Shown here: piece by piece, positions 1 through 9,718 of the stretch
How positions within the stretch are numbered: position 1 is the stretch's first letter
Layout: each line of letters opens with the position of its first letter
Source of the DNA: Pseudofrankia saprophytica
GTDB taxonomy: Bacteria; Actinomycetota; Actinomycetes; Frankiales; Frankiaceae
DNA: 64,000 bases
Reading direction: 5' to 3'
Assembly (NCBI RefSeq): GCF_000235425.2
Contig: NZ_KI912266.1
Coordinates: forward strand, 3,100-67,099
Position numbers and translations under genes: made by a program
The notes under the pieces: generated by a model
Databases searched by the model: none
The model's input: only the letters and a program-made list of their open reading frames with translations
What the model was told of the DNA's origin: nothing

Positions 1-248
1 GCCGTCTTCAGACGCCGGTTGTAGCCGGACTGGCCCGGCAGATACGGGAACATCCCGGTCAGATGCCTGCGGGCGTAGCGCAGCCAGCGGGCCTCGGAGT
101 GGTGGCCGAGCAGGGCCTGGGCGACCGCGAGGCAGACGAGTTCGGAGTCGCTCAGCGTGGGTGGCCGTCCGGTCCGTCGTCTCCCTCCGATCCGGTCGTC
201 GATCTTCACATAGAGTGCGGTCAGGAGGGTTTCCAGGTCTTGCGTCAC
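1..248 (-). CDS. IS982-family transposase, N-terminal part (cut by window edge)
   Basis: Reading leftward from GTG at 248, the frame encodes an N-terminus containing LETLLTALYVKIDD, GRPPTLSDSELVCLAVAQ and GMFPYLPGQSGYNRRLK. These are characteristic of the helical N-terminal region of IS982/IS5-like DDE transposases of actinobacteria. Only about 82 residues are visible and the catalytic DDE domain lies outside the window. An alternative in-frame GTG about 45 bases further upstream would add a short non-conserved leader. It is the only mobile-element gene seen here and sits upstream of the efflux gene at 466. Whether the element is intact cannot be judged. Family recognition is from memory of the motif pattern. 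Confidence 0.7.
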   Translation of the reverse strand, partial: MTQDLETLLTALYVKIDDRIGGRRRTGRPPTLSDSELVCLAVAQALLGHHSEARWLRYARRHLTGMFPYLPGQSGYNRRLKT

Positions 249-412
249 AACTCGATCTTGGAAACCCTCTCTCCATGCCCGACCACCGGTCACCCAGACT
301 TCGGACTTACTCGTCTAGGCCGCGCAGATGACCCTTCCGTAACTCCGCCCTCGGGCGACCTCCCGCCGGCCGCGCCGAGGCCGCACACGAAAGGGGGTAG
401 GCGGATTATTTT

Positions 413-425
413 TACTGACTAAGTA
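413..425. promoter_or_regulatory. candidate TetR-type operator upstream of MFS gene
   Basis: TACTGACTAAGTA is a near-perfect palindrome (5 of 6 pairs) in a short AT-rich patch 41 bases before the MFS start. Such ACT-AGT palindromes are common TetR operators. The TetR gene at 2292 is an obvious candidate ligand. Binding is inferred. Confidence 0.35.
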
Positions 426-465
426 GCTTTCGTCGATCGCTCGGGAGGCCGGCCGGGAGGGCCGC

Positions 466-2112
466 ATGACCACGTCCGCGGAACGCCCGGCGACGCCACA
501 GCCGACCGCCCCACAGCCGGCTACGCCACAGCCGACGACCCCACAGCCGGCGGCCCCCCAGCCGATGACACCGCGCGAGATCAGGCACGCGGTATGGGCG
601 CTCGTGCTGGGCCTGTTCGTCACCATGATCGCGGGAACGGTGATCGCGAACGCGCTGCCGCGCATCATCGGCGACCTGCACGGCAGCTCGACCGACTACA
701 CCTGGGTCGTCGCGACGACGCTGCTGCTGATGACGGCGACGGTGCCGGTCTGGGGCAAGCTCGCCGACCTGCTGAACAAGAAGATGCTGCTCATGCTCGG
801 CCTGGCGATCTTCACGGTCGGGTCGATGCTGGCGGGGCTGGCGCATTCGACGACCTGGCTGATCGCCGCGCGGGCGGTGCAGGGGGTCGGCGCCGGCGGC
901 ACGAGCGCGCTGACCCAGGTCGCGCTCGCGGCGATGGTCCCGTCGCGGGAGCGGGCCCGCTACAGCGGCTACATCGGCTCGGCGTGGGCCATCTCGAACC
1001 TCTCCGGACCGCTGGTCGGCGGTCTGATCGTCGATACGCCCGGGTTGGGTTGGCGCTGGTGCTTCTACCTGTGCGTGCCGCTCTCCGCCGTGGCCTTCGT
1101 CATGCTGGGGCGCACGCTGCGGCTGCCGACCGAGCGCCGGCCCGTGCGCATCGACTATCTCGGCGCCATGTTGATCCCCGGCGGTGTCGGCCTGCTGCTG
1201 CTCTGGATGACGCTGGGGGGCGATCTCGTCGGCTGGCTGTCCGGCACCGGGCTCGCGCTGCTCCTCGGCGGCGCGGCGGCGCTGGCGCTTGCCGTCGTCG
1301 TCGAGACGCGGGTCGCCGAGCCGATCGTGCCGCCGCAGCTGTTCCGACAGCCGACCATCGTGCTCGCCATGGTCGGGACGGTTGTCGCGGGCACCGTGTC
1401 GATCACCGTCCCGCTGCTGTTCAGCCAGTACTTCCAGCTCGGCCGCGGCTGCTCGCCGACGGTGTCCGGGCTGCTGACCGCGCCGATGGTCTGCGCCCTC
1501 GCGGTGTCGAGCAACATCGGCGGCCACGCCATCAGCCGTACCGGTCGTTTCAAGGGGGTCCTCGTCGGCGGCGGGGTGTGCCTCTGCTGCGGGATCGCGC
1601 TGTTCGCGACCATCGGCGCGCGCACGCCGCTGCCCGCCGTCGCGGCCTACCTGGCCCTCGTCGGCGTCGGCCTGGGCATGACCACGCAGAACCTGCTGAT
1701 CGTCGTCCAGAACACCGCGGCGCACGGCGACCTGGGGGCCGCGAGCGGCACCGTCGCCTTCTTCCGCAGCCTCGGCTCGACCGCGAGCGTCGCCGCGCTC
1801 GGCGCGATCTACGGCAATCGGGCCGCGCACCTGGTCGGCACCGGCCTCGCCGCCGCCGGACTGCCCGCGGGCGCGGGCGCCGACGGACACAGCGTGCCGC
1901 GGCTCGCGGAGCTGTCGGCTCCGGTCGCGGCGGTGGTGCGGCAGGCCTACGGAGACGCGGTGGGGCACACCTGGCTGCTCGCGCTGCCGCTGACGGTGGT
2001 CGCGCTCGCGGCCATCCTGGCCATCCCCGCGGCTCAGCTGCGCATGACGAACGACCGCGACGCCGTCACCACCGACGAGACCGACGTGATCGGCGCGCCG
2101 ACGGTCGGATGA
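466..2112 (+). CDS. MFS multidrug efflux transporter (DHA2/EmrB-QacA type)
   Basis: A 548-residue proton-driven drug exporter of the 14-TM DHA2 family, expected in the cytoplasmic membrane. The first ~30 residues are a repetitive Pro/Gln/Thr leader (PQPTTPQPAAPQP). Family features follow: TM1 ending VIANALPRIIGDL, the WGKLADL loop after TM2 (motif A region), the RAVQGVGAGG motif of TM4, and GPLVGGLIVD of TM5 (motif C, exporter hallmark). The ATG at 466 follows a GGGAGG-type ribosome site. A TetR regulator lies 180 bases downstream on the same strand, which suggests regulated drug or metabolite efflux. The stop codon is inside the first unit of a tandem repeat. The substrate cannot be predicted. 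Confidence 0.9.
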   Translation: MTTSAERPATPQPTAPQPATPQPTTPQPAAPQPMTPREIRHAVWALVLGLFVTMIAGTVIANALPRIIGDLHGSSTDYTWVVATTLLLMTATVPVWGKLADLLNKKMLLMLGLAIFTVGSMLAGLAHSTTWLIAARAVQGVGAGGTSALTQVALAAMVPSRERARYSGYIGSAWAISNLSGPLVGGLIVDTPGLGWRWCFYLCVPLSAVAFVMLGRTLRLPTERRPVRIDYLGAMLIPGGVGLLLLWMTLGGDLVGWLSGTGLALLLGGAAALALAVVVETRVAEPIVPPQLFRQPTIVLAMVGTVVAGTVSITVPLLFSQYFQLGRGCSPTVSGLLTAPMVCALAVSSNIGGHAISRTGRFKGVLVGGGVCLCCGIALFATIGARTPLPAVAAYLALVGVGLGMTTQNLLIVVQNTAAHGDLGAASGTVAFFRSLGSTASVAALGAIYGNRAAHLVGTGLAAAGLPAGAGADGHSVPRLAELSAPVAAVVRQAYGDAVGHTWLLALPLTVVALAAILAIPAAQLRMTNDRDAVTTDETDVIGAPTVG

Positions 2113-2166
2113 GGCGACGGCCGGATGAGGAGGCGGCCGGATGAGGAGGCGGCCGGGTCGAGGAGC
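2103..2166. repeat. 16-bp tandem repeat spanning the MFS stop codon (4 copies)
   Basis: Four consecutive 16-base units of consensus GGCCGGATGAGGAGGC (the first and last diverged). The TGA stop of the MFS gene (2110-2112) lies within unit 1, so the repeat array starts in the last codons of the gene. Confidence 0.85.
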
Positions 2167-2279
2167 CGCCAGCACAGCCGACCGAGCCCTGTCCAGAGCG
2201 ACTCGGACGTTGTCGCCGGGACGCGTGTCATACCCGGTCACGCCCTTGGTTCGGCCTGATGGAACGGCGCGCCGTGCAC

Positions 2280-2292
2280 CATAATTGAGCCG
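2280..2292 (+). promoter_or_regulatory. candidate -10 box of a leaderless promoter for the TetR gene
   Basis: CATAAT at 2280-2285 lies 7 bases before the GTG start at 2292, where transcription from it would begin. No Shine-Dalgarno sequence precedes the GTG. Leaderless genes are common in actinobacteria. The -35 (TGATGG, 17-base spacer) is weak. Confidence 0.4.
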
Positions 2293-2993
2293 TGACCAGG
2301 TCCCGCCACGAGGAGAGGACCTTGGAGACCAAGGCGCACACCAGGGTCGCGCTGGTGGCGGCCGCCCGTCGGCGGTTCGCCGAGCAGGGTTACGCGGCCA
2401 CGGGGACCGAGGAGATCGTCGCCGACGCGCGGGTGACCAGAGGCGCGCTTTATCACCATTTCCGGGACAAGGCGGACCTGTTCCAGGAGGTGATGAAGGA
2501 GGTCGCCAGCGAGGTCGCCGAGGCGCTCGTCGAGAGCGAGCTGACTCGCGACCCGGCCGGGCCGAGTGATGCCTGGACCCAGCTTTGCACCGGGTTCCAG
2601 TCGTTGCTGGACTTCTCCACCCGGACCGACACCGACTTCCAGCGGATCGTGCTGGTGGACGGCCCGGCCGTGCTCGGTAACGACGCCTGGAACACTCTGG
2701 TCGAGACGCACGGCTACCGGCTGCTGTCGCAGTGGCTGGAACGCGCGATCGCCGAGAAGGCGATCGACCCGATTCCGGTGGCGCCGCTGACCAGACTGGT
2801 CGCGGCCCTGCTCGCCGAGGCGAGCCTTTACATCGCCAGGGCCGACGATCCGCTGGCCGCCCGGAGGGAGACCGGTGTCGCGCTGGACCGTCTCATGTCC
2901 GGCCTAGTCCGCCGCGACTCAACGCCTTTGGAAACGGCCGCCGTCTGGCCGACAAGCGAGTCCACCGACGAGGCGGCGCCGGCCGCGCACTGA
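2292..2993 (+). CDS. TetR/AcrR family transcriptional regulator
   Basis: A 233-residue one-component repressor. The N-terminal helix-turn-helix (about residues 15-62) carries the family pattern RRRFAEQGYAATGTEEIVADA...TRGALYHHFRDKADLF. The C-terminal ligand-binding half fits the 190-230-residue family size, with a short disordered Ala/Glu-rich tail. It follows the MFS efflux gene on the same strand and probably controls it and possibly itself. The GTG start seems leaderless, with CATAAT just upstream. The ligand is unknown. The TGA stop falls inside an 11-bp repeat (CTGAGCGCGCA then CCGAGCGCGCA), one of several stop-codon repeats in this window. Confidence 0.88.
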   Translation: MTRSRHEERTLETKAHTRVALVAAARRRFAEQGYAATGTEEIVADARVTRGALYHHFRDKADLFQEVMKEVASEVAEALVESELTRDPAGPSDAWTQLCTGFQSLLDFSTRTDTDFQRIVLVDGPAVLGNDAWNTLVETHGYRLLSQWLERAIAEKAIDPIPVAPLTRLVAALLAEASLYIARADDPLAARRETGVALDRLMSGLVRRDSTPLETAAVWPTSESTDEAAPAAH

Positions 2994-3229
2994 GCGCGCA
3001 CCGAGCGCGCACCGAGCCGGCCCGCACCAAGCCGGCCGTGGAGCCGCGTGTCGGTCGACGGCGAAACAAATAGGCCCGCCCTGAAACGGACGGACCCTCG
3101 CGCGCCACGAACCGGCCCACACCGACCAAAAGGACGCGAATCACCCGACGAGCGTCGGCGGGACAGACGCCGACGGGGTGAGGCGCCACGCGCCTCACCC
3201 CGTCAACATCACGTTCACCCGCGCATCGG
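2994..3229. other. intergenic region between convergent TetR and hpnH
   Basis: Begins with the 11-bp repeat that starts in the TetR stop codon (2990 to about 3016). Near 3155-3200 the complementary strings CGACGGGGTGAGGCG and CGCCTCACCCCGTC flank a short loop. This gives a hairpin (about 3171-3203) that could terminate both converging transcripts. No gene is supported. Confidence 0.4.
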
Positions 3230-4231
3230 TCACATGCGCATCGCGCGGACCTGCTCCTTCAGCGAACCCATGGTGGCGAGCACCGCCGAGGTCTCGTAGC
3301 CGCAGTGCGCCATGCAGTTCGCGCACCGCGGGTCCTTGCCGCGGCCATACTTGTCCCAGTCGGTGGTCTCGACCAGTTCCTTGTACGAGCCGACGTAGCC
3401 GTCGCTCATCAGGTAGCAGGGCTTCTGCCAGCCGAAGAGCGAGTAGCTCGGGATGCCCCACGCGGTGCAGGCCAGCTCACGCTTGCCCTCGAGGAAGTCG
3501 AGGAAGACCGGCGAGTGGTTCAGCCGCCACTTCTTCCGTCGGCCCTCGCCGAACACCTTCGAGAACATCTCCCGGGTCTCCTGGACCCCGAGGAAGTGCT
3601 CCTGGTCGGGCGCCTTCTCGTAGGCGTACCCGGGCGAGAGCTGAATCTGGTCGACCTTCAGGTCGTCATTCAGGAAGTTCAGGATGTCGATGACGTCCTG
3701 CGGGCTGTCGTTGTTGAAGAACGTGGAGTTCGTGCCAACCCGGAACCCCGCCGCCTTGGCCGCCTTGAACGCCTCGACGCACTCGTCGAACGTTCCCGGC
3801 TTCTCGACGACCGCGTCATGACGCTCACGCAGACCGTCGATGTGGAGCACGAAGGTGAAATACGGCGACGGAGTGAAGTTCTTCAGCTTCTTCTGCAACA
3901 GGAGGCCGTTCGTGCACAGGATCACGAACTTCTTGCGCTTGACCAGAGCATTCACGATCTCGTGGATCTGGGGGTGCATGAGCGGCTCGCCACCGGCGAT
4001 CGCGACCACCGGGGCGCCGCACTCCTTGACCGCCGCCAGCGCGTCCTCGACGCTCATCCGCTGCTTGAGCACGGAGGCCGGATGCTGGATCTTGCCGCAG
4101 CCTGTGCAGGACAGGTTGCAGGCGAAGAGCGGCTCCAACTCCAGGACGAGCGGGAAGAACTTCTTCCGCGTGATTTTCTGCTTGGCCAGGTAGGACCCGA
4201 CACGAACCGAGTAGCGCCACTGAACCGCCAC
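3230..4231 (-). CDS. hpnH: HpnH, adenosylhopane synthase (radical SAM)
   Basis: A 333-residue radical-SAM enzyme that, in the characterised family, joins a 5'-deoxyadenosyl group to diploptene to give adenosylhopane, the first step of bacteriohopanepolyol side-chain formation. The CxxxCxxC iron-sulfur motif is CNLSCTGC (Cys38, 42, 45). The N-terminus MAVQWRYSVRVGSYLAKQKI and the AGGEPLMHP and VLHIDGLRERHD segments are typical of HpnH, and the length matches. The C-terminus has CANCMAHCGYE, the usual HpnH cysteine cluster. It is transcribed alone, leftward. Two strong palindromes lie 75-120 bases upstream (4308-4349), suggesting its own regulator. The rest of the hopanoid operon begins about 3.7 kb away. 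Confidence 0.95.
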   Translation of the reverse strand: MAVQWRYSVRVGSYLAKQKITRKKFFPLVLELEPLFACNLSCTGCGKIQHPASVLKQRMSVEDALAAVKECGAPVVAIAGGEPLMHPQIHEIVNALVKRKKFVILCTNGLLLQKKLKNFTPSPYFTFVLHIDGLRERHDAVVEKPGTFDECVEAFKAAKAAGFRVGTNSTFFNNDSPQDVIDILNFLNDDLKVDQIQLSPGYAYEKAPDQEHFLGVQETREMFSKVFGEGRRKKWRLNHSPVFLDFLEGKRELACTAWGIPSYSLFGWQKPCYLMSDGYVGSYKELVETTDWDKYGRGKDPRCANCMAHCGYETSAVLATMGSLKEQVRAMRM

Positions 4232-4307
4232 GGCAGATGTCCCCCTCTCGTCAGGCCGCCGGGGTGGTGACCTGGGGTCGCCTGGGGATCACCATACAGC
4301 GGGTACG

Positions 4308-4349
4308 TACAGCTTGTATGTCGACCCCACCAGCAACATACAAGCTGTA
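4308..4349. promoter_or_regulatory. paired palindromic operator/hairpin upstream of hpnH
   Basis: Two sites of form TACA-N3-TGTA are centred at 4313 and 4344, 31 bases (three helical turns) apart. In addition TACAGCTTGTATG (4308-4320) and CATACAAGCTGTA (4337-4349) are perfect 13-base inverted copies around a 16-base loop. A weaker third site (TACA-GCG-GGTA) starts at 4295. This looks like a two-dimer operator controlling hpnH. The divergent HxlR gene at 4790 is one possible binder. Confidence 0.55.
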
Positions 4350-4351
4350 TG

Positions 4352-4789
4352 TCGAGCACGCATGTCGATCAGGTAAACCGATGGGGACGCCTAGGATCGC
4401 GGCCACTCCGGGTGCGTTCCGCTACCGTCCGCGTCCATTTCGGGAGGCATCCCGGACGCGACCGTCACGCGGCACACACCTTTCACGGACAGCAACGTAT
4501 GCGCAGTGTGCACGACCACCCGGAATCTCGCCACTCGGTGTGACCGCTCGCCCCTGTTCGAAACTGCGACAAAGTTGTAGAAGCCACCGACGCCCGCTCG
4601 GGATTCATTCGCCCCCGAAGCTGCCACCCACCGCCACCAAGGCGTCGCGCTCAGCCATGGACCCCCGACGGCCGCCGACTACGCCGCGCGACCAGCAGGC
4701 CACTGAGTTCAGCACTCGAACGTAGCATAGATCAAGAACTACACTACGCCCATGGAGGCACCCGCGACCCCGTCGATGCGGGGTGCTAG
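4352..4789. other. intergenic region between divergent hpnH and HxlR genes
   Basis: About 440 bases with lower GC and no credible reading frame. Short AT-rich stretches near 4490-4510 and 4720-4745 (including TAGCATAGATC) could hold promoters for the HxlR gene. Nothing else recognised. Confidence 0.4.
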
Positions 4790-5335
4790 ATGACCGGGAA
4801 GACGCCGACCCAGCACCGTGAGCGCGGACCGGCGGCCGCTCCCACGACGGCACCCACGCCGGTGGCCGCGACCACACCAGCGCTCCTGACGCAGCCCCGT
4901 ACCTGTTCCATCGCCCGCGCGCTGGAGGTGGTGGGCGAACGGTGGTCGATCCTGGTCATCCGGGAGGTGACCCTGGGCGTACGCCGGTTCGACGCCATTC
5001 AGGCGGCAACGGGCGCACCACGCGCCGTGCTCACCGACCGGCTCGCCGGTCTGGTGAACGCCGGCGTGCTGGCGCGGACCAGCTACCGGGAGGCCGGCGC
5101 ACGGACCAGATGGGAGTACCAGCTCACCCCGGCTGGCCGCGAGCTCGCCCCCGTGCTGTCGGCCTTGCGACAATGGGGTGACCGCCACCTGTCCGGCGAG
5201 GACGGCCCGCCGGCGTCGTTCACGCACATCGACTGCGGCGCTCCCGTGCACGTCCTGCACGTCTGCGACGCCGGGCATGTCATCGGGAACACCCGGGAGA
5301 TCTCCCGGGTGGCCAGGCCGCCCGTCACCTCCTGA
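4790..5335 (+). CDS. HxlR-family transcriptional regulator
   Basis: A 181-residue winged-helix regulator. After a ~35-residue Thr/Pro-rich leader comes the HxlR core: CSIARALEVVGERWSILVIREVTLGVRRFDAI (cysteine, then the GxRW motif), a recognition helix region around PRAVLTDRLAGLV, and the wing ending YQLTPAGREL. HxlR proteins usually sense redox state or reactive electrophiles and act as dimers. The C-terminal third contains Cys residues (HIDCGAP, HVCDAGH) that could bind metal or sense redox. It is divergent from hpnH and 43 bases upstream of the kinase gene, so it may control either. The ligand is unknown. Confidence 0.88.
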   Translation: MTGKTPTQHRERGPAAAPTTAPTPVAATTPALLTQPRTCSIARALEVVGERWSILVIREVTLGVRRFDAIQAATGAPRAVLTDRLAGLVNAGVLARTSYREAGARTRWEYQLTPAGRELAPVLSALRQWGDRHLSGEDGPPASFTHIDCGAPVHVLHVCDAGHVIGNTREISRVARPPVTS

Positions 5336-5378
5336 ACCGTTGGTCCCGGGCGGGATGAGATGATCGATCCCGGACCGG

Positions 5379-7957
<2,579 letters not shown>

Positions 7958-7961
<4 letters not shown>

Positions 7962-7980
7962 GCCCCCCGGGGGGGTCAGC
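7958..7980. terminator. G/C-block palindrome between convergent kinase and ispH genes
   Basis: CTGA-G-CCCCCC-GGGGGG-G-TCAG joins the two stop codons of the converging genes, so both stops lie in the arms. There is no T-tract. It probably acts as a bidirectional hairpin. Confidence 0.45.
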
Positions 7981-9718
7981 CGCCCTGGGGGCGGCGGACC
8001 TCCTTCGGCAGGGTGAACGCGATCGACTCGGTACCGATCGACCTCGTCGACACCGAGGTGGCGCCGAGCCCGGCCAACGCGTCGGACAGCGCCGCGACCA
8101 GGTTCGGCGGCGCCGAGGCGCCGGCCGAGATGCCGATCGTGTCGGCACCGACGAGCCATTCCAGCCGGACCTCGTCGACGCTCTCGACCAGGTGCGACGC
8201 GGTGCCGTCGCGCCGCGACACCTCGGCGAGCCGGCGCGAGTTGGCGCTGTTCTCCGACCCGACGACGAGCACCAGGTCGGCCTCGGCGGCGACCCGGCGC
8301 ACCGCGTTCTGCCGGTTGGACGTCGCGTAGCAGATGTCGGCCGAACCGGGCCCGACGATCGCCGGGAACCGGTCCTTCAGCGCGTCGACGACCTCCTCGG
8401 CCTCGTCGACCGCGAGGGTCGTCTGCATGAGGTAGGTGACGCGCTCCGGGTCCTCGACCTCGATCGAGCCGACGGCTTCGGCCGACTCGACCAGGGTGAT
8501 CCGCTCTGGCGCCTCACCGAGCGTGCCGTCGACCTCCTCGTGCCCGGAGTGGCCGATGAGCAGGACCGTGTCACCACGCGCGGTGAACCGGCGCGCCTCG
8601 GCGTGCACCTTCTCGACCAGGGGGCAGGTCGCGTCGATGACCGACAGCTGCCGGTCGTTCGCGTGCGTGCGCACCGAGGGGGCGACGCCATGGGCGGAGA
8701 AGACGACGGTCGCCCCCGGCGGCACCTCGTCCAGCTCGTCGACGAAGACCGCGCCACGGCTGGCCAGGTCGTTGACGACGTGGGTGTTGTGCACGATCTG
8801 CTTGCGGACGTAGACCGGCGCGCCGTGGATCTCCAGCGCCCGCTCGACCACCTCGATGGCCCGCTCGACGCCGGCGCAGAACGCCCGCGGCTCGGCGAGC
8901 AGCACCCGGCGCTGCCCGACCGCGGCCGCCCAGGCGCCCAACGGCTCGCCGAGCCGGCGCAGCGTGCGCAGGCCGGCGAGACCCCGGCGGGCGAGGTCGA
9001 GCCGACCGAGCGGCTCGGCGGCGGTGTCGACGATCACCCGGATCACGGCGAACGGCCGGCCGGTGGCGCTCGGCGACAGGTAGGCCGACTCCATGTCCAC
9101 GGCGACCGCGCCCGTGGCGGCGAGCTCGGCCCGCGCGGTGCCGACCGCGAGCCGCGGCACCGACACGACCGGCCCGACGTGCACGGTGAGCCCGGCGCGG
9201 CGCAGCTCGCCGGCCAGCAGCGGCGCGGACGGGCAACGGCCGGTGACCGTCCCGTCGCCCGTACGCACCTCGCTCGCGACGATGACGTCCCCTGGCCTGA
9301 CCCGGGGCGCGAGGCCGCCGGCCACGCCCACCACGGCGACCGCGTCGGGCTTCGCCGCGCGCACGGCCTGGTTGGCGCGGCTGGCGCGCTCGGGGCCCAT
9401 CCCGGTACGGACGACGACGGTGTCCGCCGGCAGGCCCGACCGGCTGGCGGCCATCGCCTCCACGCGCATCGGCGCCGCGACCACGAGCCGGGCCCGGCGC
9501 GGCGGGCGGCCGGGCTTCCAGCTCGGGCCGGTGCCGACCGCCTGCGTCGGGATCAGCGGGATGGGCGGCGAGGACCCGGGCCGCGCCGCGGCCGCCGGCC
9601 CGGCCGGCGCGGAGGACGCCGCGTTCCCGCGCGCCGGCGGCGCTGGCTCGCCGCCGGCCGCCCGCGCGCCGCCAGAATGACGATCGCCGGTGTTCTCGGA
9701 TGCTGAGATGCTGCTCAT
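7976..9718 (-). CDS. ispH: HpnG-like nucleosidase/phosphorylase fused to IspH (HMBPP reductase)
   Basis: A 580-residue two-domain protein. Residues ~75-250 resemble the hopanoid nucleosidase HpnG of the MTA/SAH nucleosidase fold (VVAAPMRVEAMA, VGVAGGLAPRVRPGDVIVASE, and VDMESAYL with the catalytic-type Glu210). HpnG removes adenine from adenosylhopane. Residues ~271-575 are a complete IspH, the 4Fe-4S enzyme making IPP/DMAPP from HMBPP. It has cluster cysteines 281 (AFCAGVERA), 365 (DATCPLV) and 463 (DICYATSNRQ), and active-site residues in GHEEVDGT (His393, Glu395). ATG 9718 overlaps the shc stop by ATGA. The first 70 residues are Pro/Ala-rich. Elsewhere hpnG and ispH are usually separate genes. 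Both catalytic signatures are retained, so both activities are plausible. Confidence 0.9.
   Translation of the reverse strand: MSSISASENTGDRHSGGARAAGGEPAPPARGNAASSAPAGPAAAARPGSSPPIPLIPTQAVGTGPSWKPGRPPRRARLVVAAPMRVEAMAASRSGLPADTVVVRTGMGPERASRANQAVRAAKPDAVAVVGVAGGLAPRVRPGDVIVASEVRTGDGTVTGRCPSAPLLAGELRRAGLTVHVGPVVSVPRLAVGTARAELAATGAVAVDMESAYLSPSATGRPFAVIRVIVDTAAEPLGRLDLARRGLAGLRTLRRLGEPLGAWAAAVGQRRVLLAEPRAFCAGVERAIEVVERALEIHGAPVYVRKQIVHNTHVVNDLASRGAVFVDELDEVPPGATVVFSAHGVAPSVRTHANDRQLSVIDATCPLVEKVHAEARRFTARGDTVLLIGHSGHEEVDGTLGEAPERITLVESAEAVGSIEVEDPERVTYLMQTTLAVDEAEEVVDALKDRFPAIVGPGSADICYATSNRQNAVRRVAAEADLVLVVGSENSANSRRLAEVSRRDGTASHLVESVDEVRLEWLVGADTIGISAGASAPPNLVAALSDALAGLGATSVSTRSIGTESIAFTLPKEVRRPQGG

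Noticed and set aside
1-465. A complete insertion sequence at the left edge
   Set aside because: Only the transposase N-terminus is present and I could not identify a terminal inverted repeat pair within the window.
412-2241. A 609-codon leftward open frame opposite the MFS gene
   Set aside because: Antisense shadow. No domain, no ribosome site, and the plus strand encodes a clear transporter.
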